Below, piece after piece: positions 6,487 to 13,815 of a stretch of 15,610 bases of DNA (position 1 is its first letter; each line of letters opens with the position of its first letter). The DNA is from JAGTRP01 sp035655235. GTDB taxonomy: Bacteria > Pseudomonadota > Gammaproteobacteria > Burkholderiales > Rhodocyclaceae. Both the position numbers and the translations under genes were made by a program. The stretch covers positions 1 to 15,610 of the forward strand of contig DASRUX010000103.1 in the NCBI GenBank assembly GCA_035655235.1. The letters are read 5' to 3'. The notes beneath the pieces are model-generated. The model saw nothing but the letters and a program-made list of their open reading frames with translations, searched no databases and was not told where the DNA came from.

Positions 6487-7908
6487 TTAGAAGTGGATGG
6501 ACCGCTTGTCGCAGGCCAGGGCGGCTTCGTGGACGATTTCCGACAGGGTCGGGTGGGCATGGCAGATGCGGCCCAGGTCCTCGGAAGCGCCAGCGAACTC
6601 CATGGTCACCACGCCTTCGGCGATCAACTCGGAAGCATTCACGCCGATGATGTGGACACCCAGGATGCGGTCGGTCTTGGCGTCGGCCAGGACCTTGACG
6701 AAGCCGGAGGCGTCGCCGTGGCCCAGGGCACGGCCGCTGGCCAGGAAGGGAACCTTGCCCGGCTTGTAGGCGATGCCTTCGGCCTTGAGCTGCTGCTCGG
6801 TCTTGCCGACCCAGGCGATTTCCGGATGGGTGTAGATGACGCCCGGAATGGTTTCGAAGTTGCAGTGGCCAGCCTGACCGGCGATCAGCTCGGCAACCAT
6901 GATGCCTTCTTCGCTGGCCTTGTGAGCCAGCATCGGGCCGCGAACCACGTCGCCGATGGCCCAGACGTTCTCGGCGCTGGTCTTGCAGTGGCCGTCCACT
7001 TCAACCTGGCCGCGCTCGTTGATCTTGACGCCGACGGCTTCGGCATTGAGGCCGTCGGTGTTCGGCACGCGGCCGACGGAGACGATGAGCTTATCGCATT
7101 CCAGCTTCTGGACGCCGTCCTTGGTTTCGTACTCGACGGTAACGCCCTTCTTGCCGGTGGTGACCTTGCCGACCTTGACGCCGATGTTGATCTTGAGGCC
7201 CTGCTTGGTAAACAGCTTGAGGGCTTCCTTGGCCACGTCCTGATCAGCGAAGGGCATGAAGTCGGGGGAGCCTTCCAGGATGGTCACGTCGGCACCCAGC
7301 CGGCGCCAGACGGAGCCCAGTTCCAAGCCGATGACGCCGGCGCCGATGACGCCCAGGCGCTTCGGCACGGCGTTGAAGTCGAGAGCGCCTTCGTTGTCGC
7401 AGACCACCTTGTTGTCCACGGCGATGCCGGGCAGGTGGCGGGGCTTGGAGCCGGTGGCGACGATGACGTGCTTGGCCTGGACCAGCTCTTCGCCGACCTT
7501 GACCTGATACACGCCGCCTTCGCGGCCGACGAAGCTGCCGTGGCCGTTGAGGCTGGTGACCTTGTTCTTCTTGAACAGCATCTTGATGCCGCCGGTGAGC
7601 TGGGTGACGATGGTGTTCTTGCGGCCGATCATGGTCGGCACGTCCATGGTCACGCCCTTGGCGGAAATGCCGTGGGTGGCGAAGGAGTGCTCGGCTTCCT
7701 CGAACAGTTCGGAGGAACGCAGCAGGGCCTTGGAGGGGATGCAACCCACGTTCAGGCAGGTGCCGCCCAGGCGGGGCTCGCCCTTGGGATCGGCATAGGG
7801 ATTGGATTCGCAGCAGGCAACGCTGAAGCCGAGCTGAGCAGCACGAATGGCAGCCACATAGCCGCCGGGACCGCCGCCGATGACGAGTACGTCAAAATTC
7901 TTGGACAT
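6487..7908 (-). CDS. lpdA: Dihydrolipoyl dehydrogenase (E3 of the 2-oxoglutarate dehydrogenase complex)
   Basis: This flavoprotein reoxidises the dihydrolipoyl arms of the E2 subunit and passes electrons to NAD+. It has 473 residues, the standard E3 length, with no fused lipoyl domain. Visible motifs are the FAD-binding GGGPGGY (11-17), the redox disulfide in GGTCLNVGCIPSK (C51 and C56), the NAD-binding GAGVIGLELGSV, a second FAD contact around NVWAIGDVV, and the catalytic pair in HAHPTLSE (H452, E457). The open frame extends upstream to 7971, but ATG 7908 is preferred: GGAG lies 6 bases before it, the extra 21 residues look like translated leader, and the FAD motif sits at the normal distance from this start. 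Its place directly behind sucAB points to the 2-oxoglutarate complex (the odhL position), although E3 may also serve pyruvate dehydrogenase. A terminator follows. Confidence 0.96.
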   Translation of the reverse strand: MSKNFDVLVIGGGPGGYVAAIRAAQLGFSVACCESNPYADPKGEPRLGGTCLNVGCIPSKALLRSSELFEEAEHSFATHGISAKGVTMDVPTMIGRKNTIVTQLTGGIKMLFKKNKVTSLNGHGSFVGREGGVYQVKVGEELVQAKHVIVATGSKPRHLPGIAVDNKVVCDNEGALDFNAVPKRLGVIGAGVIGLELGSVWRRLGADVTILEGSPDFMPFADQDVAKEALKLFTKQGLKINIGVKVGKVTTGKKGVTVEYETKDGVQKLECDKLIVSVGRVPNTDGLNAEAVGVKINERGQVEVDGHCKTSAENVWAIGDVVRGPMLAHKASEEGIMVAELIAGQAGHCNFETIPGVIYTHPEIAWVGKTEQQLKAEGIAYKPGKVPFLASGRALGHGDASGFVKVLADAKTDRILGVHIIGVNASELIAEGVVTMEFAGASEDLGRICHAHPTLSEIVHEAALACDKRSIHF

Positions 7909-7914
7909 TCTTTT

Positions 7915-7918
7915 CTCC
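7915..7918 (-). promoter_or_regulatory. Shine-Dalgarno site fixing the lpdA start
   Basis: On the minus strand GGAG stands 6 bases before ATG 7908. It selects that start over the upstream in-frame extension beginning at 7971. Confidence 0.75.
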
Positions 7919-7934
7919 GTTAGAACGAAAGGGA

Positions 7935-7976
7935 AAGGGGCGGGGTGAAGGTTTTCCCCTTCACGCCTCACCCCTT
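7935..7976. other. Stem-loop in the sucB-lpdA spacer
   Basis: GTGAAGG (7945-7951) pairs with CCTTCAC (7958-7964) around a 6-base loop. Outside this, AAGGGG (7935-7940) can pair with CCCCTT (7971-7976) across an imperfect middle. No T-run follows on the minus strand, so termination is unlikely. An mRNA processing or stability element in the operon is plausible. Confidence 0.5.
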
Positions 7977-7989
7977 GTTCCTTACTGCA

Positions 7990-9240
7990 TTAAACGCCGA
8001 GCAGCAGGCGGGCCGGATCTTCCAGCGCTTCCTTCATGGCCACCAGGCCCAGGACGGCTTCGCGGCCGTCGATGATGCGGTGGTCGTAGGACATGGCCAG
8101 ATAGTTGATCGGGCGGACCACAACCTGACCATTCTCGACCACAGCGCGATCCTTGGTGGCATGGATGCCGAGGATGGCGGACTGGGGCGGGTTGATGATC
8201 GGGGTGGACAGCATGGAGCCGAACACGCCGCCGTTGGAGATGGAGAAGGTGCCGCCGGTCAGTTCCTCGATGGACAGCTTGCCGTCCTTGGCCTTGGCGC
8301 CGAACTCGGCAATCTTCTTCTCGATGTCGGCGATGGTCATCTGGTCGGCATTCCGCAGGATGGGCACGACCAGGCCACGGGGGGAACCGACGGCGATGCC
8401 GATGTCGATGTAGCCGTGGTAGACGATGTCGTTGCCATCAACGGAAGCGTTCAGGACGGGGAACTTCTGCAGGGCGGCACAGGCAGCCTTGACGAAGAAG
8501 CCCATGAAGCCCAGGCGGACACCGTGGGCCTTCTCGAACTTCTCGGCGTACTGCTTGCGCAGCGCCATGACCGGACCCATGTTCACTTCGTTGAAGGTGG
8601 TCAGGATGGCGTTGGTGGACTGGGACTGGAGCAGACGCTCGGCGATCCGGGCGCGCAGACGGGTCATGGGGACGCGCTGCTCGGAGCGGTTGCCCAGGTC
8701 GACACCGGCCGGGGGAACCGGCAGGGCAGCCTTGGCGGCAGCCGGGGCAGCCACCGGGCCGGAGGGGGCAGCGGCGGCCTTGATCTGGGCCATCAGGGCG
8801 TCTTCCTTGGTGACGCGGCCACCGCGGCCGGAACCGGCCACGTCGGCGGCGGAAACGCCCTTCTCTTCCAGGATCTTGCGGGCAGCCGGGCTGGCGGCGC
8901 CAGCGGCGGCAGCCGACGCGGCAGCCGGAGCAGCAGCAACGGCCGGGGCCGGAGCGGCAACGGCAGCAGCGGCGGCCTGGGGCGCGGCAGCGCCTGCCTT
9001 GGCTTCGGTGTCGATCTTGGCGATCACTTCGCCGGAGGTGACGGTTTCGCCGTCACCCTTGAGGATTTCCACCAGGACGCCGGCGTCCGGGGACGGCACT
9101 TCCAGCACCACCTTGTCGGTTTCGATGTCGATAACGATTTCGTCCCGGGCAACGGCTTCGCCGATCTTCTTCTTCCAGGATGCGAGGGTACCCTCGGCAA
9201 CGGACTCGGAGAGCTGGGGGACTTTGACTTCGATGATCAT
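7990..9240 (-). CDS. sucB: Dihydrolipoyllysine-residue succinyltransferase (E2 of 2-oxoglutarate dehydrogenase)
   Basis: This is the E2 core of the 2-oxoglutarate dehydrogenase complex: it takes the succinyl group from E1 onto lipoate and transfers it to CoA. Of its 416 residues, 1-77 form a single lipoyl domain with the lipoylated lysine K43 in IETDKVVLEVPSPDAG. A flexible Ala/Pro linker follows (about 80-116), then the E1/E3-binding domain (117-150, SPAARKILEEKGV to RVTKEDAL), a second Ala/Pro linker, and the acyltransferase domain. The catalytic motif is YDHRIIDG (H387, D391). VPQLSESVAEGTLASW at the N-terminus and the single lipoyl domain favour SucB over a pyruvate-dehydrogenase E2. The start is ATG 9240, with GGAG 5 bases upstream. 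It lies 24 bases behind sucA and is clearly in the same operon. Confidence 0.96.
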   Translation of the reverse strand: MIIEVKVPQLSESVAEGTLASWKKKIGEAVARDEIVIDIETDKVVLEVPSPDAGVLVEILKGDGETVTSGEVIAKIDTEAKAGAAAPQAAAAAVAAPAPAVAAAPAAASAAAAGAASPAARKILEEKGVSAADVAGSGRGGRVTKEDALMAQIKAAAAPSGPVAAPAAAKAALPVPPAGVDLGNRSEQRVPMTRLRARIAERLLQSQSTNAILTTFNEVNMGPVMALRKQYAEKFEKAHGVRLGFMGFFVKAACAALQKFPVLNASVDGNDIVYHGYIDIGIAVGSPRGLVVPILRNADQMTIADIEKKIAEFGAKAKDGKLSIEELTGGTFSISNGGVFGSMLSTPIINPPQSAILGIHATKDRAVVENGQVVVRPINYLAMSYDHRIIDGREAVLGLVAMKEALEDPARLLLGV

Positions 9241-9264
9241 GTTGACTCCACTCGTTCGTATTTA

Positions 9265-12102
9265 TCAGTACTCGATCTTGCCCAGGGCGGACGCGACCAG
9301 AGCCTTTTGTTGCTCGTTGTGCTTGGCGAGGTAACCCACGGCCGGGGACGAAGAGGCCGGACGGGAAACCAGGAGCAGCTTCTGCTTGCCGCTGATCTGG
9401 GCTTCCAGATGATGGCGGGAAGCGATCCAGTACCAGGCGCCTTGGTTGCGCGGCTCTTCCTGGCACCAGACGATCTCGGTGGCCTTCGGGTACTTCGCCA
9501 GTTCGGCTTCCAGGGAAGCCTTCGGGAACGGATACAGCTGCTCCAGGCGGACGATGGCGATGTCCTTGATGCCCTGCTCGCGGCGGGCGGCCAGCAGGTC
9601 GTAATACACCTTGCCGGAGCAGAGGACCACGCGCTTCACCTTCTTGGCGTCGATGGCGTCGATTTCACCGATGACCCGCTTGAATTCGCCATTGGCCAGC
9701 TCGTCCAGGCTGGACGTGGCGTCCTTGTGGCGGAGCAGGGACTTGGGCGACATGACGATCAGGGGCTTACGCTGCATGCGGACGGCCTGGCGGCGCAGCA
9801 TGTGGAAGACCTGGGCGGCGGTGGTCGGGACGCACACTTCCATGTTCATCTCGGCGCAGGCCTGCATGTAGCGCTCGAGGCGGGCGGAGGAGTGCTCCGG
9901 ACCCTGGCCTTCGTAGCCGTGGGGCAGCAGCATGACCAGACCGCAGGCCCGGCCCCACTTGGCCTCGCCGGAGGAGATGAACTGGTCGATGACCACCTGG
10001 GCGCCGTTGGCGAAGTCGCCGAACTGGCCTTCCCAGATCACCATCTCGTAGGGGTTGGCGGACGCGTAGCCGTAGTCGAAGGCCAGGACGGCTTCTTCGG
10101 ACAACACGGAGTCGTAGCACTGGAACTTGGCCTGCTTCTCCTGCAGGTTCTGCAGGGTGTAGTAGGTGCCCTCGGCCCAGTTCTCACGATTCTGGTCGTG
10201 GAAGGCGGCATGGCGGTGGAAGAAGGTGCCGCGGCCAACGTCTTCACCAGAGAGGCGGATGCCGTAGCCGGAAACCAGCAGGGAAGCGTAGGCCAGGTTC
10301 TCGGCCATGCCCCAGTCCACCGGCAGCTTGCCCTCGCCCATGGCGGCGCGGTCCTCGGCGATCTTCTTGACCCGGGAATGCAGGGTGAAGCCGTCCGGCA
10401 GCGCGGTCAGGCGCTTGGCCAGACGCTGCAGTTCGGCGGTCGGGACCTTGGTGTCGCAGGTTTCGATGTACTGCTTGGTCAGGTACGGAGTCCAGTCGAT
10501 GGTGTTCGGGTGCTTGTAGCCGGCGAGAACCGGGTTGTACAGCAGCTCGCCCCGGTCCAGGTGCTCGCGGTATTCCTTGATCATCTTGTCCGGACCGTCG
10601 GCGGGAAGCACGCCCTCGGCCACCAGCTTGTCGCCGTACAGCTTGCGGGTACCCGGGTGCTGGGCAACCTTCTTGTACATGAGGGGCTGGGTGACCATCG
10701 GCTCGTCCTGCTCGTTGTGGCCGAGCTTGCGGAAGCAGATGATGTCCACCACCACGTCCTTCTTGAAGGTCTGGCGGTACTCGATGGCCAGGCGGGTCAC
10801 CAGGGCCACGGCTTCCGGATCGTCGCCATTGACGTGGAAGATGGGGGCATCGGCCATCTTGAAGATGTCGGTGCAGTACAGGGACGAACGGTAGTCGCGG
10901 GGGTCGCTGGTGGTGAAGCCGATCTGGTTGTTCACCACGATGTGCAGCGTGCCGCCCGTGCCGTAGCCGCGGGTCTGGGCGAAGTTGATCATTTCCTGGT
11001 TCACGCCCTGGCCGGCCACGGCGGCGTCGCCGTGGATCAGCACGGGGAGGACCTTGCTCTTGCCTTCGTCGCCGCGACGGACCTGGCGGGCATAGACCGA
11101 GCCCTCGACCACCGGGTTCACGATTTCCAGGTGGGACGGGTTGAACGCCAGGGTCAGGTGGCAGGGGCCGCCCGGGGTGGCGACATCGGAGGAGAAGCCC
11201 ATGTGGTACTTCACGTCGCCGGCGGAGAGGTCGGAGGCCTTCTTGCCTTCGAACTCGGCGAAGAGCATGGAGGGCGCCTTGCCCAGGGTGTTCACCAGGA
11301 CGTTCAGGCGGCCGCGGTGGGCCATGCCGATGACGATTTCATCGACGCCGGCAGCGCCGGAAGCGCGGATGGCCTCGTCCATGGAGACGATGAGGGACTC
11401 GCCGCCTTCAAGGGAGAAGCGCTTCTGGCCAACATACTTGGTGTGCAGGTAGCGTTCCAGGGTCTCGGCGGCAGTCAGGCGCTCCAGGAGGCGCTTCTTC
11501 TGGTCGCCGGTGTAGGTGGCGCGGGAACGGATGGGTTCCAGGCGCTCCTGGAGCCAACGCTTCTCGACCGTCTGGGTCATGTACATGTACTCGACGCCGA
11601 TGGAGCCGCAATAGGTCTGCTTGAGGGCTTCCACCAGGTCGCCGAGCTTGGCGTGTTCGGTTCCCATGCGGAAGGAACCGACATTGAAGGTCTTGTTGAG
11701 ATCGGCTTCGCTAAAGCCGTAGGTGCCCAGCTCCAGTTCCGGCAAGGCGGGACGGGGCGTACGCTTCAGGGGATCGAGGTCAGCCCAGCGGGTGCCTTGG
11801 AAGCGGTAGGCGTTGATCAGTTGCAGGACACCAACCTGCTTCTGGTCGTCAATGGGGGCAGCGGCAGCCGCGGGGCGGAAGCCGCCATCCTTGGCCTGCT
11901 CGGCGAAGGCGGCGATGACCGGGGCGTGGGGCACGTCGCGGGCAACGAAGCCGGGCATCTGGGCCAGCTTGTCGAAGTAGTCGCGCCATTGCTCGGGGAC
12001 CGAGGTCGGGTCATTCAGGTAATTTTCGTACAGCTCCTCGACGAACGGCGCGTTGCCGCCGAAGTACATCGAGTTTTCGAACAGTTGCGTCATCGTGGTC
12101 AT
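9265..12102 (-). CDS. sucA: 2-oxoglutarate dehydrogenase E1 component
   Basis: E1 is a thiamine-diphosphate enzyme that decarboxylates 2-oxoglutarate and succinylates the lipoyl arm of SucB. From ATG 12102 the protein has 945 residues, the usual E1o size. The N-terminal E2-binding segment (FENSMYFGGNAPFVEELYENYL) is typical. HRGRLNVLVNTLGK and the cofactor motif from GDAAVAGQG (D359) to NNQIGFTTS (N392) mark the ThDP/Mg site. The C-terminal half contains GYASANPYEMVIWEGQFGDFANGAQVVIDQF and LPHGYEGQGPEHSSARLERY, both signatures of this family. The open frame starts with GTG at 12111, but that codon overlaps the Shine-Dalgarno, while ATG 12102 has GAGG 8 bases upstream; ATG 12093 is a weaker alternative. 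A gltA terminator and a second hairpin precede the gene, and no convincing promoter is visible in the 60-base leader. Confidence 0.97.
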   Translation of the reverse strand: MTTMTQLFENSMYFGGNAPFVEELYENYLNDPTSVPEQWRDYFDKLAQMPGFVARDVPHAPVIAAFAEQAKDGGFRPAAAAAPIDDQKQVGVLQLINAYRFQGTRWADLDPLKRTPRPALPELELGTYGFSEADLNKTFNVGSFRMGTEHAKLGDLVEALKQTYCGSIGVEYMYMTQTVEKRWLQERLEPIRSRATYTGDQKKRLLERLTAAETLERYLHTKYVGQKRFSLEGGESLIVSMDEAIRASGAAGVDEIVIGMAHRGRLNVLVNTLGKAPSMLFAEFEGKKASDLSAGDVKYHMGFSSDVATPGGPCHLTLAFNPSHLEIVNPVVEGSVYARQVRRGDEGKSKVLPVLIHGDAAVAGQGVNQEMINFAQTRGYGTGGTLHIVVNNQIGFTTSDPRDYRSSLYCTDIFKMADAPIFHVNGDDPEAVALVTRLAIEYRQTFKKDVVVDIICFRKLGHNEQDEPMVTQPLMYKKVAQHPGTRKLYGDKLVAEGVLPADGPDKMIKEYREHLDRGELLYNPVLAGYKHPNTIDWTPYLTKQYIETCDTKVPTAELQRLAKRLTALPDGFTLHSRVKKIAEDRAAMGEGKLPVDWGMAENLAYASLLVSGYGIRLSGEDVGRGTFFHRHAAFHDQNRENWAEGTYYTLQNLQEKQAKFQCYDSVLSEEAVLAFDYGYASANPYEMVIWEGQFGDFANGAQVVIDQFISSGEAKWGRACGLVMLLPHGYEGQGPEHSSARLERYMQACAEMNMEVCVPTTAAQVFHMLRRQAVRMQRKPLIVMSPKSLLRHKDATSSLDELANGEFKRVIGEIDAIDAKKVKRVVLCSGKVYYDLLAARREQGIKDIAIVRLEQLYPFPKASLEAELAKYPKATEIVWCQEEPRNQGAWYWIASRHHLEAQISGKQKLLLVSRPASSSPAVGYLAKHNEQQKALVASALGKIEY

Positions 12103-12110
12103 ATGCGTCA

Positions 12111-12114
12111 CCTC
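12111..12114 (-). promoter_or_regulatory. Shine-Dalgarno site fixing the sucA start
   Basis: On the minus strand GAGG (within GAGGTG) stands 8 bases before ATG 12102. The GTG at 12111 is part of this same GAGGTG, so it is unlikely to be the initiation codon. Confidence 0.7.
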
Positions 12115-12139
12115 GGGGGGTGGTTTCTTCTCTTGGGGT

Positions 12140-12158
12140 GCGGAGCAGCAAGCTCCGC
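12140..12158 (-). other. Hairpin in the sucA leader
   Basis: GCGGAGC (12140-12146) and GCTCCGC (12152-12158) form a perfect 7-bp stem with a 5-base loop. It lies between the gltA terminator and the sucA ribosome binding site. No T-run follows on the minus strand. It could protect or regulate the sucA message, or be a leftover of readthrough control. Confidence 0.6.
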
Positions 12159-12162
12159 GTTG

Positions 12163-12189
12163 AAAAAAAGGGCGGCCAGACGGCCGCCC
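12163..12189 (-). terminator. Strong intrinsic terminator of gltA
   Basis: A perfect 8-bp stem (GGGCGGCC at 12170-12177, GGCCGCCC at 12182-12189) with a 4-base loop is followed on the minus strand by seven T (12169-12163), just after the gltA stop. On the plus strand TTTCCTTTCTT follows, so weak bidirectional action is possible. Confidence 0.92.
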
Positions 12190-12198
12190 TTTCCTTTC

Positions 12199-13497
12199 TT
12201 AGCCGCGTTGTGCCAGAGGTACTACGTCGCGCTTGGCGGCGCCGACGTACAGCTGACGCGGACGACCGATCTTGTACTCGGGATCGGTGATCATTTCTTC
12301 CCACTGGGTCATCCAGCCCACGGTACGAGCCAGGGCGAAGATGCAGGTGAACATGGAAGTGGGGATGCCCAGGGCCTTCTGGACGATGCCGGAGTAGAAG
12401 TCCACGTTCGGGTAGAGCTTCTTCTCGACGAAGTACGGATCTTCCAGGGCGATCTTTTCCAGTTCCATGGCCAGCTTGAACAGGCGGTCGTTTTCCAGGC
12501 CCAGTTCCTTGAGAACGTCGTTGCACACCTTGCGCATGAGCTTGGCGCGGGGGTCGAAGTTCTTGTAAACGCGGTGGCCGAAGCCCATGAGCTTGAAGGA
12601 GTCGTTCTTGTCCTTGGCGCGGGCGATGTACTGGCCGACGCGGGAAACGTCGCCGATCTCTTCCAGCATCTGCAGACAGGCTTCGTTGGCGCCGCCGTGG
12701 GCAGGACCCCACAGACAGGCGATACCGGCGGAGATGCAGGCGAAGGGATTGGCACCGGAGGAGCCGGCCAGACGCACCGTGGAGGTGGAGGCGTTTTGCT
12801 CGTGGTCGGCGTGCAGGGTGAAGATGATGTCCAGGGCGCGGACCAGGACCGGGTTCGGCTTGTAGGTTTCGCAGGGGGTGCCGAACATCATGTGCATGAA
12901 GTTGGCGGTGTAGTCCAGGTCGTTGCGCGGGTACATGAACGGCTGGCCGGTCGTGTACTTGTAGGCCATGGCAACGATGGTGGGCATCTTGGCGATGATG
13001 CGGTTGAAGCTGATGTTCCGGTGCTCGGCATCGGAGAAGTCCATGGCTTCGTGGTAGAAGGCAGCCAGAGCGCCAACCACGCCGACCATGACGGCCATCG
13101 GGTGGGCATCGCGGCGGAAGCCCTGGAAGAACTTGGCCAGTTGCTCATGAACCATGGTGTGGTTCTTGATGGTGGACTCGAACTTGGTCTTTTCTTGGGC
13201 GTTGGGCAGTTCGCCGTTCTTCAGGAGGTAGGCGACTTCCAGGAAGTTGCACTGCTCGGCCAATTGTTCGATGGGAAAGCCGCGATACAGCAGTTCGCCT
13301 TTGTCGCCATCGATGAAGGTAATCTTGGACTTGCAGCTGGCGGTCGAGAGGAAACCCGAGTCATACGTAAACAGACCGGTCTTGCCACCCAGGGTGCGGA
13401 TATCCACGCAGTCATTGCCGTGGGTCGGGGACATGATCGGAAAGTCGACGGGAGCCTGTCCGTCGATTGTCAGGGTTGCCTTGCGTTCGGTCGTCAT
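12199..13497 (-). CDS. gltA: Citrate synthase (type II, hexameric class)
   Basis: This enzyme condenses acetyl-CoA with oxaloacetate at the entry to the TCA cycle. The 432-residue length and N-terminal domain match the Gram-negative hexameric class, which in E. coli is NADH-inhibited. Catalytic residues are visible: H267 in WGPAHGGAN, H308 in GFGHRVYKNFDPRA and D366 in YPNVDFYSG, equivalent to H264, H305 and D362 of the E. coli enzyme. LHADHEQNASTSTVRLAGSS and YNFHRG-like upstream segments also fit. The ATG at 13497 begins MTTERKATLTIDG, with a weak AAGGGA-type ribosome site. It lies 75 bases behind sdhE across an inverted repeat and ends in a strong terminator before sucA, so it may be expressed alone or with the sdh genes. 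NADH inhibition here is inferred from class only. Confidence 0.97.
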   Translation of the reverse strand: MTTERKATLTIDGQAPVDFPIMSPTHGNDCVDIRTLGGKTGLFTYDSGFLSTASCKSKITFIDGDKGELLYRGFPIEQLAEQCNFLEVAYLLKNGELPNAQEKTKFESTIKNHTMVHEQLAKFFQGFRRDAHPMAVMVGVVGALAAFYHEAMDFSDAEHRNISFNRIIAKMPTIVAMAYKYTTGQPFMYPRNDLDYTANFMHMMFGTPCETYKPNPVLVRALDIIFTLHADHEQNASTSTVRLAGSSGANPFACISAGIACLWGPAHGGANEACLQMLEEIGDVSRVGQYIARAKDKNDSFKLMGFGHRVYKNFDPRAKLMRKVCNDVLKELGLENDRLFKLAMELEKIALEDPYFVEKKLYPNVDFYSGIVQKALGIPTSMFTCIFALARTVGWMTQWEEMITDPEYKIGRPRQLYVGAAKRDVVPLAQRG

Positions 13498-13541
13498 AGT
13501 GTCTTCCCTTTACAGGTGTTGGTTGCACTGCCAATAAACCA

Positions 13542-13567
13542 GTAATCCATAAGACTAGATGGATTAC
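13542..13567. repeat. 9-bp perfect inverted repeat between sdhE and gltA
   Basis: GTAATCCAT (13542-13550) and ATGGATTAC (13559-13567) are perfect reverse complements with an 8-base spacer. It lies right behind the sdhE stop and about 45 bases before gltA. The stem is AT-rich, and only TGGTTTATT follows on the minus strand, so it is a poor terminator. An operator for a dimeric regulator of gltA is equally possible. No well-formed promoter could be picked out around it. Confidence 0.6.
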
Positions 13568-13572
13568 CTTAC

Positions 13573-13815
13573 TTAACTCTTACGCAGCATGGCCACGATC
13601 GGGGCAAAGCGGGGATCATCCGTCTCCGCCTGGCCGCTGATCAGGTACCACAAATCGTGATCTTCCATATCCGCGAGTTCCACGAACGCCTGCTGCTGCT
13701 CGTCGTCCAGTTTGTCGAAGCCGTCGTCGAGAAAGCGGGTGAGCGCAATATCGAGTTCCAGCAGGGCGCGGCGGATGCAACGCCAGCGCAGACGTTCGTA
13801 GTCCTCGCGTTTCAT
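13573..13815 (-). CDS. sdhE: SdhE, FAD assembly factor 2 of succinate dehydrogenase, with altered RGxxE motif
   Basis: SdhE (YgfY/CptB, Sdh5 family) is a small cytoplasmic protein that helps attach FAD covalently to SdhA. The 80 residues form the expected five-helix size class. The N-terminal motif region reads RLRWRCIRRALLELDIAL, and the later DEQQQAFVELADMEDHDLWYLISG matches the conserved second half. The signature RGxxE is here R16-A17-L-L-E20: the glycine is replaced by alanine (codon GCC). In E. coli the equivalent glycine matters for function, so this is notable, although alanine is a mild change. The ATG overlaps the TAA stop of sdhB by one base, and the Shine-Dalgarno is weak, so translational coupling is likely. 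Family identity is well supported by both sequence and position. Confidence 0.9.
   Translation of the reverse strand: MKREDYERLRWRCIRRALLELDIALTRFLDDGFDKLDDEQQQAFVELADMEDHDLWYLISGQAETDDPRFAPIVAMLRKS

Noticed and set aside
4399..7923. Open plus-strand frame of about 1174 codons opposite the secretin-like gene, zapE and lpdA
   Set aside because: It is an antisense shadow of recognised genes, with biased composition and no family motifs.
7909..7971. N-terminal extension of LpdA by 21 residues
   Set aside because: The Shine-Dalgarno and the FAD-motif distance both support ATG 7908. The extension overlaps the spacer hairpin.
8700..9010. Repetitive GCAGCC-rich stretch as a tandem repeat element
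   Set aside because: It encodes the Ala/Pro linkers of SucB, which are expected to be low in complexity.
7945..13545. Open plus-strand frame of about 1866 codons spanning sucB, sucA and gltA
   Set aside because: It lies antisense to three certain genes, has a Gly/Val/Asp/His-rich composition with no recognisable domain, and crosses their intergenic gaps. It is a by-product of strong codon bias in GC-rich genes.
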